Below are positions 23,241-35,169 of a stretch of 64,000 nucleotides of DNA, in pieces. Source of the stretch: Dromiciops gliroides (taxonomy: Eukaryota > Chordata > Mammalia > Microbiotheria > Microbiotheriidae); assembly GCF_019393635.1 (NCBI RefSeq), contig NC_057866.1:229661359-229725358 (forward strand), in the 5' to 3' direction. The notes under the pieces were generated by a model. That model was given only the letters and a program-made list of their open reading frames with translations, searched no databases and had not been told where the DNA came from. Position 1 is the stretch's first letter, and each line of letters opens with the position of its first letter. The position numbers were made by a program, and so were the translations under genes.

Positions 23241-23924
23241 TGAATCCCATAACTTTTCCACAATCCTCATCCTTCTTGACCTCTGCAGAATCTGACACTA
23301 CTGACCACCTCTCCATTCCAATATTCCCTTTTCCCCTGACTTCCATTTAATTCTACTAACAAAAAGTATTTTTTTTTTGCTTTTACATCATATTGTTTTA
23401 AAAATATATCCCTTCTCCTTCATGTATCCAGGGATCTGTTCTGTTTAACAAAGATTAACTAACACACTGACTATGTCTGTCATGGTCATTTGGATATTTC
23501 ATACCCATAGCTCCTCTACCTAAGCAATGAGGGAAGAAGGACTTCCATATGGTTTCCAAGAATTAATCTCCCTAGCCTGGGCCCTACTAATCTATCTCTA
23601 TTGTATTCTTTTATTAAAATGTATCCTCAGTACTGAACATAATAGATGCTTAATAACTGCTTTTTCATTTAATGACTCATTTTTCACCTATTCTCTGGGG
23701 GCAAGTTTAGTAATTATAACGTCAGGATAGCCAGTTTCTTTTTTTTTTCTTGTTTTAGTCATTAAGTCTATAGTTCTACTTACATCAGCTAGCATCAATT
23801 GTCTTATCATGCTTCTGTGAATAATTAATATTCATCACTTCTTATGACACAGTAATATTACATTCTATTCACAAACCATAATTTATTTAACCTTTTCAAT
23901 GTGATGAACATCTTCTTTGCTTCA

Positions 23925-24205
23925 TTGTGAGTAGGTAGATGAAATGTGAATAGGTAGGTGAGTAGGTAGACAGAGTTATGATAGGTAGATTGAAAGGTAG
24001 GTAGAGATTGATTGATAGATGTTAGATTGATGTTAGAAAGATAGAGGATAAATTGATAGATGATAGTTGCTAAATAAAGATAGATTCATAGTTTATAGAC
24101 ATCAAGATTGATAGATGCTAGATAGATTGATAATAGATATGTAGATAAGATAGAGGGAAAAGATGATAGATGATTGCTGGATGATATAGGCAGAGAGATA
24201 GATAA
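23925..24205 (+). repeat. Degenerate GATA/GTAG tetranucleotide tract
   Basis: About 280 bp of interrupted AGGTAG, GATAGATG, TTGATAGATG and TAGATAGATTGATAG units. It has no coding potential. Confidence 0.85.
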
Positions 24206-24330
24206 ATTGAATATTTATTAAAGGCTTATGATGTGCCAGGCAGTGTGCTGAGTGTTGAAGATAAAAATAGACCTAACACGGTCCCTACCTTTGAGGAGTG
24301 TAGATTCTAATGTGTGAAAACAAAACATAC
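24205..24330 (+). repeat. Dispersed family copy
   Basis: ATTTATTAAAGGCTTATGAT, GTGCCAGGCAGTGTGCTGAG and GTCCCTACCTTTGAGGAG match the family also seen at 27308 and 60725. Confidence 0.65.
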
Positions 24331-24473
24331 AAAACTCCAACAGATGTTGACAAAATTAAAGTCCTTATAATGGCTTCTTTAGAGGTGGTCTATAGTGTTA
24401 ATAATAATTGTTTCTATTTCTGATTGTCACCAGATTTCCCTTTTCTCAGTTCCTGGAATTTTTCACACTGAAA

Positions 24474-24621
24474 TTTTTTGTTTTTGGCTGGGCAATGGGG
24501 GTTAAGTGACTTGCCCAGGGTCACACAGCTAGCAAATATCAAATGTCTGAGGCTGGATTTGAACTCATGTCCTCCTGAATCCAGGGCCAGTGTTTATTCA
24601 CTGTGCCACCTAGCTGCCCCA
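24474..24621 (-). repeat. Short CORE-SINE
   Basis: T-rich tail, GGGCAATGGGGGTTAAGTGA, CACACAGCTAGCAAATATCA and reversed head GTGCCACCTAGCTGCCCC. Full length; the flanks share only a weak GAAAT match, so no target duplication is claimed. Confidence 0.9.
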
Positions 24622-24682
24622 GAAATATCTTTTTAATAGACAATATGCTATTCCTGCCCCACCCCAACCTGTTCTGCTATTG

Positions 24683-24935
24683 ATATAGCTAAGTGGAACA
24701 GTGTAGAGTGTTGTGCTTAAAGTCAAGAAGATTTGAGTTTAAATATAGTTTCAGATACTTACCAGTTGTATGACTCTAGGCAAATTGCTTAAGCTCTGTT
24801 TGCCTCAGTTCCTCATCTGTAAAATGAGCTGGAGAAAGAAATGGCAAACCACTCCAGTATCTTTGCCAAGAAAATCCCCAATGGGGTCATGAAGAGTTGG
24901 ACTTGATTGAAATGACTGAAGAAATAATAAAAAAA
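24683..24935 (+). repeat. tRNA-headed SINE with RTE/BovB-like tail
   Basis: Head ATATAGCTAAGTGGAACAG, then CTCATCTGTAAAATGAGCTG, GGCAAACCACTCCAGTATCT and GGGGTCATGAAGAGTTGGAC running into GACTGAAGAA. This is one of the clearest sense copies of the RTE-tailed class. Confidence 0.9.
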
Positions 24936-26107
24936 CAACAAAAAACTCCTCTGAACTTTTGTTAGGATCAAATAAGATAGTATTTATAAAGCACTTTGCA
25001 ACATTGCTTTATATAAATATAATATGTGAACAGCATCATAAATCTATCTAATCATATATTTAAATATAAATATCATTATTATAATTATCTTTTCCAGAAC
25101 CACATTAAAGTCATTTTAAGGTCAAATTTACCTACTTGCATTACAAGCCCTAATTTACCTTGTGTGTTGCCCCTTTTTTGTGGATTTCTGTAGACCCACC
25201 CGAAGCCATGGGTTTTATGGCTACAGCTCTAGGTCATTTCTGGGTATCTATTCTTAGTCTTCATGGTAACAATTGTCTATGGTATTTGGTTGGATGACTT
25301 CACATAGGTAGTATTCTCTCTCTTTTCCCTTTCAGCTTTAAGTCCCTTTGATTAGATTTGCATTAGGATTCTAAGCCCACACATCCTTCTCTGGTTTTGG
25401 TTGGTGTAACCCATCCCTGGACAGGAACCTATCAACTTTAGATCTTAAGCTTTGTTCCAGAGATCTTGCTGTGACTGAAAATAAAAATGCATTACCTGAT
25501 CTGTAGATGACAGATAAAAGTCCAAGGTTTTTGGATTTGGTAGGGTTGACATCAGTTTTTGCTCTACTGCCATAGCCTTCAAGAACTGCTAGTAATTTCC
25601 ATACCATAATAAAATGTTGAAATACTTAAAGTGGAGGAAGTTATGTAATTGAATACTTGCCTTCCTCCACTCCTTTTTTTGTGGGAGAGGTATAGGGGGA
25701 ACCCATGATTTCATCAGTATAGGTATGGGGGAACCCATTATTACATCTTCTGCTTCCTTTTACAGAAAGAAATGTTAATGATTTTTCAAATGGAGATCTG
25801 GTTTTTGTTTATTCCATTAAATAGAACAGATATAATTGGGGAAGTTTTAATATTAAGTTAGAGAATTACCCTATGGTGTGTCAAGCATTTAGCTAACTTC
25901 CTTTCAACTGTAAATGTCTATGTGTCTATGTACATTATCAATGAGTCATGTTTTAGTTTTGTAGTAGGCTATAATGGATAAATTATAATAATAAACTAAG
26001 AATGAGTACACTCATCATGTGTAAATATGCCTGAAAAGATAAATTCAGAACCACAAAATTTAACTTTTTCACAATTTAAAGATGAAATTTAACACTGTTT
26101 ATATCAA

Positions 26108-26318
26108 TTTGCTTCTAGCTGTTCAGTTGTGTCTGACCCTTCATGACCCCATTTAGGGTTTTCTTGGTAAAGATACTGGAGTGGCTTGCCGTTTCTTTCC
26201 CCAGTTATTTTTTAGATGAGGGACCAAGGCAAACAGGGTTAAGTGACCTGTCCAGGGTAACACAGCTAGAAAGTATCTAAGGTTGGATTTGAACCAACTA
26301 TACCACCTAGCTACCAGT
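26108..26318 (-). repeat. SINE with RTE/BovB-like tail
   Basis: GTTCAGTTGTGTCTGACCCT, TTCATGACCCCATTTAGGGT, AAACAGGGTTAAGTGACCTG and the reversed head ACCACCTAGCTACC. A segment before the head is shortened. Confidence 0.88.
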
Positions 26319-27307
26319 AATTTGTTTAGGAATGGATTAATCCACTTGAAATTGAATTTTTCAGATGTTAGTAATTGTGAAGTTTATTAGCACCAATTTT
26401 TAAAAAATCAATTTTCATGAGCCAGTAATATAGGACCAAAGTAATTAGAGAGTTAGAAAAAAACAGGAAGAAATGTTTACTTTTAATATGTTTTCCTTTC
26501 TTCAAAACTCCATAACCAGAAGAGAGCATTTCATTCTTTTTAGTGACATTGCCATTTATTTTATTTAGTTTCTCTGTTTAAACAGACTCAAACACTATGG
26601 CAGCCCATAAAGACCAATGAACATTTTATTTTCTGTCTGTTGTGTCTGGAATGCACACTATTTATATCTCTTCAGTCACATCTGGAAAGAAATGATGAGG
26701 ATGAGAGGTAGTGAAGACACAGCTTCTCATGAAAGACAATGAACTTTCCAGACAGTAATACTAGGTTGGAGGATCATGCTTTGAACTCTTAGAAGGCTAC
26801 AGGGTTCATAATGGATAAAGTTCTGAATAGCATCCAATAATAAAGTCAACTTGTATGAGTGTGAAACCACATGGACTGACACAGCGAAAATAAATTTTGT
26901 TAGAGCTGCTTCAAACAAGAGTGAGGGTGTTTCACACAGCTGTTGAAAATATTCTTACATTGCTAAGCAGCATTTCCCAAGAAGCAACATAATCACTCCA
27001 ATTCTTCATGTTACATGCTTGGGAATCTCAGAGGTGGTGTATTGGGAAAATGGACATGCGAAGCCATTGGAGCAAAAAAAAAAGTATTCAAAGCAATTGT
27101 TGTATTTTCTTCAAACCATATTAATTTCCATTGTTGAAGCAAATAGTCCTAATTTTGCTGCTGTCAAGCCTTTTTTTTTTACCTTTGAGTTACTTGGAGT
27201 ACAAAAAGTACAAGACAGGTCATTTGAATTGAAATAACATGAAATAAAATGAATACCAGAAAGATGAACATCATGTATTAGTATAATGATGGAAATGTAT
27301 AAAGTCC

Positions 27308-27450
27308 ATGATTTGATTCAATTCAACCAACATATTTATCACTTATGTGCCAAGCACTGTGCTATATGCTAGGGATACAAATAAGAAAAATGAAGACAGT
27401 CCCTACCTTCAAGGAGCTTATAATCTAATGTGGAAAGACAACATACAAAA
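27308..27450 (+). repeat. Dispersed family copy
   Basis: TTATGTGCCAAGCACTGTGC, CTAGGGATACAAATAAG, TCCCTACCTTCAAGGAGCTT and ATAATCTAATGTGGAAAGAC. This copy is close to the one at 60725. Confidence 0.75.
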
Positions 27451-27649
27451 GGAAGCTGGAAAGGGGTTGGGGGAGTTGGGCTACCAGGTGGTACCTGGCC
27501 CTGGAGTATCATGTTCCTCCTCCTATTTAGTTCAAACCAAGCAGAGCTATAGATGGAAAATAGAGAGTGGATGACATAAAATAATGAAATTAGTATTTCA
27601 ACAGGCAAGAAAATACTAATAATAAATGATGATGAAAATATATAGCTAA

Positions 27650-27895
27650 TAGTAATAATAATAGTAATAATAGTTATCATTTACATAGTGCTTTAATGCC
27701 TGCAAGATATTTTTTAAAATATTGTTTCATTTGATCACAACCCTGTGAGTCAGATGCTATTATCACTATTTTACGGAAGAGGAGACTTGGACACAGAGAG
27801 GTTGTGTCTTGTCCAGGATCACACAGCTAATAAGTTTCTGAACCAGAGTTCAAATTCGTCTACCTGCTTCAAAGTCCAGTGCTCTCTAGCATTCA
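27650..27895 (-). repeat. MIR-type SINE
   Basis: An ATAATAATAG run precedes TTATCATTTACATAGTGCTT, ATCACAACCCTGTGAGTCAG, AGGATCACACAGCTAATAAG and TTCAAATTCGTCTACCTG. Near full-length antisense copy. Confidence 0.85.
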
Positions 27896-28239
27896 GATCA
27901 TCAAGATTTTTTTTTTTCATTTCATGAATTAAAACTCTGGAAATTAGATACCCCATTTGAAAAGAAGAAAAGTTTCAATTCTTTCACACTTCACATTTTT
28001 ATTAAAAATAGCAGAGATGTAATGGTTCAGACTGGCTATTTTTGTTCCAAAGCAGATCAAAGAAACAACTGTTATTCCAGGTAAATAAAGGGCTTCCTTT
28101 GTGGATACATCTTGTATAAAAAGGAGACTACTTCATCTCAAACTCAAATACGTCTTACACTAAACCCCTAAGTTCCCCACCTTTTCACTTTATGTTTCTG
28201 TAGATGCTTTCATCTTTCCAGTAAAACAGACTGAAAGCT

Positions 28240-29035
28240 TAAAAAACATTTTACACTCTCTCCTCTCCCTTTCCTCCCACATCCAATCAGCTACCAAGTT
28301 CTATGAATTCTACCTCTACAAACTCTCTCCCTTGTCTCTTTTCCTTTTCATACTTGGTCACCACCTTTGTGTAAGTTCTCATCACCTCTTGCCTGGATAA
28401 TTGTAACTGTTGGTGATATCCTAACTTTTTTTTTTTACTTCAGTCTCTACTTCCTCCAATCCATTCTTCATGTGATCAATCAGTAATCAAAGCACTCTCT
28501 TGCTCAAAAAATTCAGTGGTCTCATAGGAAACCAAAAAACTCTCTGGGTCTCAATAAATTACAAATTTGAACAGTATTCAAAGTTTCAACAACTCAGTTC
28601 TCCAAACTACCTTTGTGGCACTAAGCTCTTTACAGGGCCTATACTCAAGACAAAATGGAATAATGATCACCTGCCTGTCCTCTTCTCTGAATGTGCCTTT
28701 ATTCTTCCCATGCCCCAAATAAATTCTTCCCTTCTTGTTGATTGTTCTAATCCTTTTCTTCCTTCAAAATCAGATAATTCAGGTAACATATCCTCTATAA
28801 AACCCTTTCAGACACTTTCACCTGGGAGCCACATGTCTCCTCTGCTGGTTTCTAGTACTTTGTTAGAATCTCTCCTTTACACTTATACTTTAATTGGTAC
28901 TGGAGTTAATTGCACATGTGGCTTGACTCTCCCACTACTTGAGAACAGGGATTATGTTTTGTTTTATTTCATTTCTCTCTTTCCAAATCATCACTGTCTT
29001 GAGGAAGGTAGATATTTAATAAATACTATTAAAGG
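28240..29035 (+). mobile_element. L2 LINE 3' portion
   Basis: Motifs in L2 order: CACCTCTTGCCTGGATAATT, CTTCCTCCAATCCATTCTTC, ATCAAAGCACTCTCTTGCTC, CAGTGGTCTC, and finally CTTGAGAACAGGGATTATG with an AATAAATACTATT-type end. The plus-strand open frame of 185 codons inside it (28500-29057) does not look like an L2 or host protein and I treat it as chance. Confidence 0.68.
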
Positions 29036-29281
29036 TAACTCACATTTTATAGAGTAAATAAGGACTGCAAACACTATAAGGTGGGTTATCAAAGGTTCTT
29101 TTAAGTAGATTGTATAAGGTTAGCAAATCCTAGGAGGTAGGTAGTTTGTGTTGAGTTAAATTTGAATTAAATAGAAATGGACACTCCATCTAAAATAGAT
29201 CTTAGCTCTTTCCCTTTTATAACTAGAAAAGGCATATTTGGAGAAACAATTTCATCACACAGCTGTAGTCATAATAATAAC

Positions 29282-29472
29282 TAACATTTAGCATTCTTTG
29301 ATTATTTTGTTCTTGCATAATTCTGCAGATGAGTAAACTGAGGCTGAGAGAAGTAAAGTGATTTCCCCAGGAACAGCCCAACAACTTTGAAGTGTCTTAG
29401 GCAGCATTCAGAGTTAGGTTTTCCTGACTCCAGGTGAAGCACTCCATTGGCTACACCATTTACCTGTTGCAT
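29282..29472 (-). repeat. MIR-type SINE
   Basis: AACATTTAGCATTC, GCAGATGAGTAAACTGAGGC and a reversed head region with GGCTACACCATTTACC. Diverged. Confidence 0.68.
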
Positions 29473-29639
29473 TCAGGAATACTTTTTTTATCCTCTATAA
29501 TATTAGTATTAGATTTAGTGATCTATTGGCAAATAATGATAGTCTCATGCTTTACAAGTCAATCCTTTCTCAAAGAATTAGTTAAAGAATTGGAAGAAAC
29601 CTCCAAGAAGTAATTTAATTTCTTACAAGCAGCTTATAG

Positions 29640-29850
29640 TGGAGTGAATATAAGTGCTAAGCTTAGAGCTCAAATCTGGCCCCTGACACTTAGTACATGT
29701 TTGATCCTGGGCTACTCACTCAACAACTCTTTGCCTCAGTTTCCTTAACTGTAATATGGAGATAATAATAGCATTTACCTCACAGGGTTGTCATGGGGAT
29801 CAAATGAGATATTTGTAAAAGCAATGCCTTGTATGTCATGGGTGCAGTAT
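29640..29850 (+). repeat. MIR-type SINE
   Basis: GCTCAAATCTGGCCCCTGAC, TTTGCCTCAGTTTCCTTAAC, CCTCACAGGGTTGTCATGGG and ATCAAATGAGATATTTG in MIR order. Confidence 0.82.
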
Positions 29851-29949
29851 AACTGTTTTTTCTCTTCCCCTGCCTGCTTCTGAAACACTGTGAGTTATAG
29901 AGATGGATGATTTCCCTCCCCTCCCCATACATTATTCACTATAATGACT

Positions 29950-30180
29950 CACGTTGGTGTTTTCAAATTTACTAAGCATTATACAAAAGTAGGTAAGGTA
30001 TTTACATGCTCATTTTACTAATGAGAATATTTAAAGAAGTGAAAGGGCTTGCCCACAATCAAATAACTAGTTCATGTCAGGGCCAGTCCTCATATGTTGT
30101 CCTCCTAACATTGAATACTATAAGCTTTGCAGCTTCCTCTTTGAAAGCATGGAACTTCTGTCTTAGGTGTCTTTTTTGCT
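29950..30180 (-). repeat. MIR-type SINE, degraded
   Basis: TTTTCAAATTTACTAAGCAT, TGCTCATTTTACTAATGAGA and GGGCTTGCCCACAATCAAAT. The head region is not clear. Confidence 0.55.
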
Positions 30181-30229
30181 TCAATTAATGGAGGGATGGA
30201 ATTCAGGTGGCCACCATTTCTCATCCAAC

Positions 30230-30370
30230 CAATCAATGAATCAGCAAAAATGTCTTAAGTTCCTACTATGTACCAGGAACTCCACTTGACAATAGACAAA
30301 AATAAAATAGTCCCTGCTCTCAAGTAGCTCACAGATACAAAAATAAGTTTATGTAAAATAAGTAGAGACT
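30230..30370 (+). repeat. Dispersed family copy
   Basis: AATGTCTTAAGTTCCTACTA, TGTACCAGGAACTCCACTTG, AGTCCCTGCTCTCAAGTAGC and TCACAGATACA, in the same order as at 60725. Confidence 0.6.
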
Positions 30371-30569
30371 GGACTTGTGACATTCTGTTAAGGCTCTTCC
30401 TCTGTCCTTGTAGATCAATGGGTAGAAGAATGGAAATAAGCAGTGAGAATTCAAGTAATGTGACCACTTTACAGGATTCATCATTTGCTGTCATTAGGAC
30501 CTAACTGTAGTGTTCAAGAGTTGCCTGGAGCACTGGGAGGATAAGTGACTTGAAGGATAAGTAATAACA

Positions 30570-30735
30570 TGGGGACAGCTAAGTGGTGCAGTGGATAGAG
30601 TACCTGCCCTGGATTCAGGAGGACCTGAGTTCAAATCTGGCCTCAGACACATAGCTCACATAGCTAGTGAGCTATGTGACCCTGGGCAAGTCACTTAACC
30701 CTCATTGCCCCAAAAAAGAACACCAACAAACAAAA
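30570..30735 (+). repeat. Short CORE-SINE with internal duplication and target repeat
   Basis: GGGGACAGCTAAGTGGTGCA, GACCTGAGTTCAAATCTGGC, GTGACCCTGGGCAAGTCACT and CCCTCATTGCCCCAAAAAAG. Inside, ACATAGCTCACATAGCTAGT shows a local repeat absent from other copies. AAGTAATAACA at 30559-30569 and 30736-30746 is the target duplication. Confidence 0.9.
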
Positions 30736-30877
30736 AAGTAATAACACCACAGGAATATAATAGAGGTAATACTTGAAACTAGGCCCCCCTGGCTCCAAGA
30801 CTATTTCTCTATCCATTGTACCATATTGCTTCCTTTGCCAAATAAATACAAGAGTAAAGCAACAGCAGCAGTAGCAA

Positions 30878-30879
<2 letters not shown>

Positions 30880-30963
<84 letters not shown>
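30880..30963 (+). repeat. (TAG)28 microsatellite
   Basis: A pure trinucleotide run of about 84 bp with no interruption. Open frames through it on the minus strand give only poly-Leu or poly-Tyr and are artefacts. Confidence 0.97.
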
Positions 30964-31094
30964 AGGTAGTAGCATCTGGGGTAATCAAAAAATGTTTCAG
31001 GTGATTTGAGCTATGTTGTGAAAGAAGCAAAGGACTGCAAGGTACAATAACCCCCTACTATTAATAAGCCCATCCCCTTAGCCAGCTATTTTCT

Positions 31095-31240
31095 GTTTTT
31101 GTTTTGTTTGCAGGGCAATGAGGGTTAAGTGACTTGCCCAGGGTCACACAGCTAGTGTCAAGTATCTGAGTCTGGATTTGAATTCAGATTCTCCTGAATC
31201 TAAGGCCAGTGCTTTATCCATTGTGCCACCTAGCTGCCCT
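31095..31240 (-). repeat. Short CORE-SINE at a re-used target
   Basis: T-rich tail, GGGCAATGAGGGTTAAGTGA, CACACAGCTAGTGTCAAGTA and reversed head GCCACCTAGCTGCCCT. It is flanked by CTTAGCCAGCTATTTTCT (31077-31094) and a one-mismatch copy (31241-31258). Confidence 0.92.
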
Positions 31241-31258
31241 CTTAGCCCGCTATTTTCT

Positions 31259-31605
31259 TGAAGTCTTTTTCTTGTTTACCTTTTTATGCTTCTCCAGGAT
31301 CTTGTATTTGAAAGTCAAATTCAGTTCAGGTCTTTTCATCACAAATACCTGAAAGTCCTCTTTTTCATTGAAGTCCCATTTTTTTCCTTTGAAAGATTAT
31401 ACACAGTTTTTCTGGGTACATGATTCTTGGCTGTAGTGTTTTGTTTTGTTTTTTTTTAATTTTTGGAGGGGCAGGAAAATGAGGGTAAGTGACTTGCCCA
31501 GGGTCACACAACTGGTAAGTGTCAAGTGTCTGAGGCCGGATTTGAACTCAAGTCCTCCTGAATCCAGGGCCAGTGCTTTATCCAGTTTGCCATCTAGCTG
31601 CCCCC
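31259..31605 (-). mobile_element. Chimeric insertion: CORE-SINE joined to L1 ORF1 3' fragment
   Basis: In minus-strand order the unit is a short SINE (head at about 31604, tail about 31440), its A-rich tail, and then about 180 nt matching the end of L1 ORF1. The encoded KEDFQVF.MKRPELN-like text also occurs in the half-L1 at 46707-46895. The SINE head borders one copy of the host target (31606-31619) and the L1 end borders the other (31241-31258). No separate target duplication lies at the SINE/L1 junction, so the two parts probably inserted together. Confidence 0.7.
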
Positions 31606-31959
31606 AGCCTGCTATTTTCAATGATAAAGCAAGTAATAAAAGTTTTGTTAACCATTTTAAAAACTGATTTTTATCTATTAAATCACATTAACTTTTATGT
31701 TTTTTTAGATTTCTTCCACTTTTTAGCATTTATTTTACATTATAAAAAATTTCTTTTATTGTCCTACTCTAAATTTCCCTCCAGTTTCTTAACATCTATA
31801 TTCTATTTTATATTTTCAACCTGCATCATAATGGGGGTAGTATAGACAGGGTCAGCCACAATACATTTCTAGCCATTAGCTACCTGACCTCTAAGTACCC
31901 AGAATAGAACAGATGGAGAATATTACATGTGATCAAATCTGTGTGAAATAAGATCACCT

Positions 31960-32250
31960 TTATTCTCTCTCTTTCTCTCTCACTCTTTCTCTCTCCCTTC
32001 CTCCCTTCCTGTCTTTTCTTCTCCCTCCCTTTCTCCCCCCTCTTTCTTTCTCACTCTCTCTTTCTCCCTCCCTCTCCCTCCCTTTCCCCCTTTCCCTTCC
32101 TTCTCTCTCTTCCTTTAGCTCTTCCTTCTATTCTTTCTCTCCCTCCTCTCCCTCTATATTCCCCATGCCCCTTCTTCCTCTCCCCCTTTCCCTTTCCTTC
32201 TTCCCCTCTCTCTCCTTCCTTCTCTCTCTGTGTCTGTGTCTCTGTATCTC
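31960..32250 (+). repeat. Polypyrimidine tract, CTTT/CCCT-rich
   Basis: About 290 bp of nearly uninterrupted C and T in variable CTTTCT, CCTCCCTT and CCCTTTCC arrangements. Potentially triplex-forming; no gene. Confidence 0.9.
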
Positions 32251-33084
32251 CCTCTCTTCATCCATTTGAATGACTGGAAGTAGAAAAGGGAAGTTTTGTT
32301 GGATATGGTCAACAAGGAGGAAGCTTCTTTTGAACTTGTCTCTTTCTGAGATGTCTCTTCATTAATGGACTTAGTGAGAAAGATGTTGAACAAAAGATCA
32401 CATGATGTGTGTGTGTGTCTGTGTTTTTATTCCCTTACAAGTCTGTCTGGCTCACTCTCATACCATTCCATACATGGTCAAAGTATTTCCCTAATGCAGG
32501 TCTGGACATTAAGCAGATTGTCCAGAGGTAGAGAGCTTTACCCCTTTCCCACCCTAGATAAAATGAAAAAAAAAAAGTAAAAGAAACCTTCCTTTTAGAT
32601 CACTGGTCACATGCCCAGTGCCTTTCTTAGGAGGCCTGATCCTGGTTCCATGTTTCCAAAAATGGAACTGCTCAGTCATGGATGGAGATATGGTCTCACA
32701 GGGAAGTTAGAAGGAGAAAAGAGAATCAAAGGGATCAGATTTCAGTAGCACTGCAGCAGAGAAGAGACCAAATAATAGGCCAGTTCTTCATATTAAGAGG
32801 GGAGGACTGAGGAAGGTATCAAAAGGGCACCTGTCTTTGTGATGGGCAAATACCGACTGTGTCCTAATCAAGCATCCTTCAATACTTCAAGAATCCATGT
32901 TTTTTGTCATTGTCACTATTCCTTCCAGGAAATGGATTATGGCTCTTTTATGCCTTGGGAGACAGTCTTTTGGAGATACTGTGGTAGCAAAATTCATCAA
33001 CCTGTAGCCAATCTGACTTTCTCTTGAACTTTGCTGGGAATTGGTTGTTAGATACATATTCTGTTAGCAGATAGCTTGGTGTAT

Positions 33085-33305
33085 GAAAGGCAGTGGGGTA
33101 TTGTGGATAGAATGCCAGACGTGGTGTCAGGAAAGCCTGAGTTTGAATTTTGCTTCTGTGTGAGTCTGGGCAGGTCACTTAACATCAATCTTGGCTTCCT
33201 CATTTATAAAATGAAGGCAATGATCACACAAGGTTGCTGCGAGGATCAAATGAAAGTCCTTTACAAACATTCTATGTGTTACTTGTTATTTTTATTATTA
33301 TAAAC
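33085..33305 (+). repeat. MIR-type SINE
   Basis: GGCAGTGGGGTATTGTGGAT, GCCTGAGTTTGAATTTTG, CTTCCTCATTTATAAAATGA and GTTGCTGCGAGGATCAAATG, full MIR order, with an ATTATTATT end. Confidence 0.84.
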
Positions 33306-33724
33306 CCTTACAATATAATATTACTTGCTATGGCTTACACTCCACGTACTTGGCCTTGAACTATAAATTTTGTGCCTACTTAAACCCACAGTAAATATTA
33401 AGTATTTAAAAAATACTAAAATCTACTTATACATCTAAGAGCTATCTCCTTTTAAGTAGTTATCTTATTCTAACTTGCTGCCATTCAACGATGCTGCCAT
33501 TATTCAAACCATTTTGGAAAATAACTATTTTGATTTTCAAAACATTTTATGAGATATAGAGAGATCAATCTCCCTATTTTCTAGTTGGTTTTGACCTGAA
33601 ATTTGATCATCTAGTTGTACCACATACTTTATTGATTAGACAAGTTCTGGATGATTTCTCACAGCTCCTCTCTTATACCACCTTCATATTTGTGATGTAT
33701 GTACTAATTAATGCTATGGGATTT

Positions 33725-33850
33725 CCCCTTTTGATGTAGCTTCCTGAGAACAGGGATTATTTTTGCCTTCTTTTTTTTGGTATCCTCATGCTTATCACAA
33801 TGCCTGGCAAAGACTAATTGCTTGACACTTGCTAGTTGATTAATGGACAG
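33725..33850 (+). repeat. L2-type 3' end
   Basis: TTCCTGAGAACAGGGATTAT, TATCCTCATGCTTATCACAA, TGCCTGGCAAAGACTAATTG and GTTGATTAATGGACAGATTG correspond to the common L2 3' terminal phrases. Confidence 0.68.
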
Positions 33851-35169
33851 ATTGATGGCACCTTCCCCATCTTTCCCCTTCTCCAAATCGCTCTTTAAAA
33901 GATAGACACTATTGGGGATATTCAAAATAATGAGAGTGAGGTTCTGAAAGAGAAATTTTCTCCAAATGTCTAGAGTACTGGCAGTGTCAATGAAAGCAGT
34001 GCCATGATATTGTGGCCATATCTCTTATCTTAGAAAAGCCTGGGATGTGGCCCAAGTTGTGGAACTGTACATAGGAAAGGGTGGGCATAGGGTGTACTTA
34101 AATCAGGGTGTAAGTAATACAGGATGTAATCTACATTCCAGGTTTTATTCCTTCAGTTTAGAAGAAAGCCCAAGTCAAATCCTAAGTGACCCCAGAGTAT
34201 GGTCAGGTAACTTATGTCTCTTCATGTGAACTTTGCAAGATAGGATATAGTCGCCAAGACAAAAAATGTCTGTCAAAAGTTAGGATTTTTTAAAAAGACC
34301 AGGAACTTTTTAAATTAAAAGTTTCAGAAGAATGATTAAGCTGCCTAATTCAGTTAAAAGAAAAAAACACAAGACAACTTTTTGCTATTTCTTGAAATAA
34401 GTACAATGCTTCTAAAATGCTTTCTGGAAATGTTTGTAAATTTCCTCATTTGCCTTACCCCCCCCCCTTGCTGTCTACCAGAATCCCCTTAGAAGGAAAT
34501 GGATTTTTAATGAGAAGAATACTCTTGAAATTGCATTTCCAATGGGGGTCCTGCTATAACAGCTGCAACATATTGCAAATGAACTTTAGTTTCTGTTGAT
34601 TCTCATGCTTAAAAGTGTAAGTGACCAACACTGAGGACTTGCACTGCAGTCATCTCAGTGATTTATGACAAATTCAATTGGAGTGTGTGGTATTCATTTT
34701 CTTGTTAGGAAACCTATTTTCAGCACAAAAGTCTTAAGTCGAAGAGGCTTGACACTTGAATAAGTGTGATTCTAATGCTTGCCTGCCTAAAGGAATGTGC
34801 TAAGTAGGCTAGAGGGAGGATAACTTTTTGAACCTAATTCTGGTTAATTTTCTGTAACTGGTCTGAAGTGGTTCAGTTCTGGAAGATACAGAGTTAGCAA
34901 ATAGATTGATCTATGGAGAGAATACAATTGGTGAGACTTTCTTAGCAGAATCTTTATTTTTTGTGGGCTATGTAAGATCTGGTAAGAATTTATAGTAAAT
35001 TAAGATAGTGATCAATAGAAGTTATGAGTAAATTTTTTCTCATGTCTTCATTGCAATATAATAAAGTGTACCTAAAGACTTGACGATTTGTGAAAATAAT
35101 AAAATGGAGCTCTTAGAATCTTGGAGTATCCTGTAAGAAGGGGGAACACTAAGAAATTAGAATTTAGAA

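Noticed and set aside
28500-29057. 185-codon plus-strand open frame
   Set aside because: It lies in an L2 3' region, begins at a non-ATG codon and shows no recognisable domain.
30880-30963. Regular array resembling a repeat-spacer structure
   Set aside because: It is a pure trinucleotide run in a mammalian intron and has no spacers, so it is not a CRISPR array.
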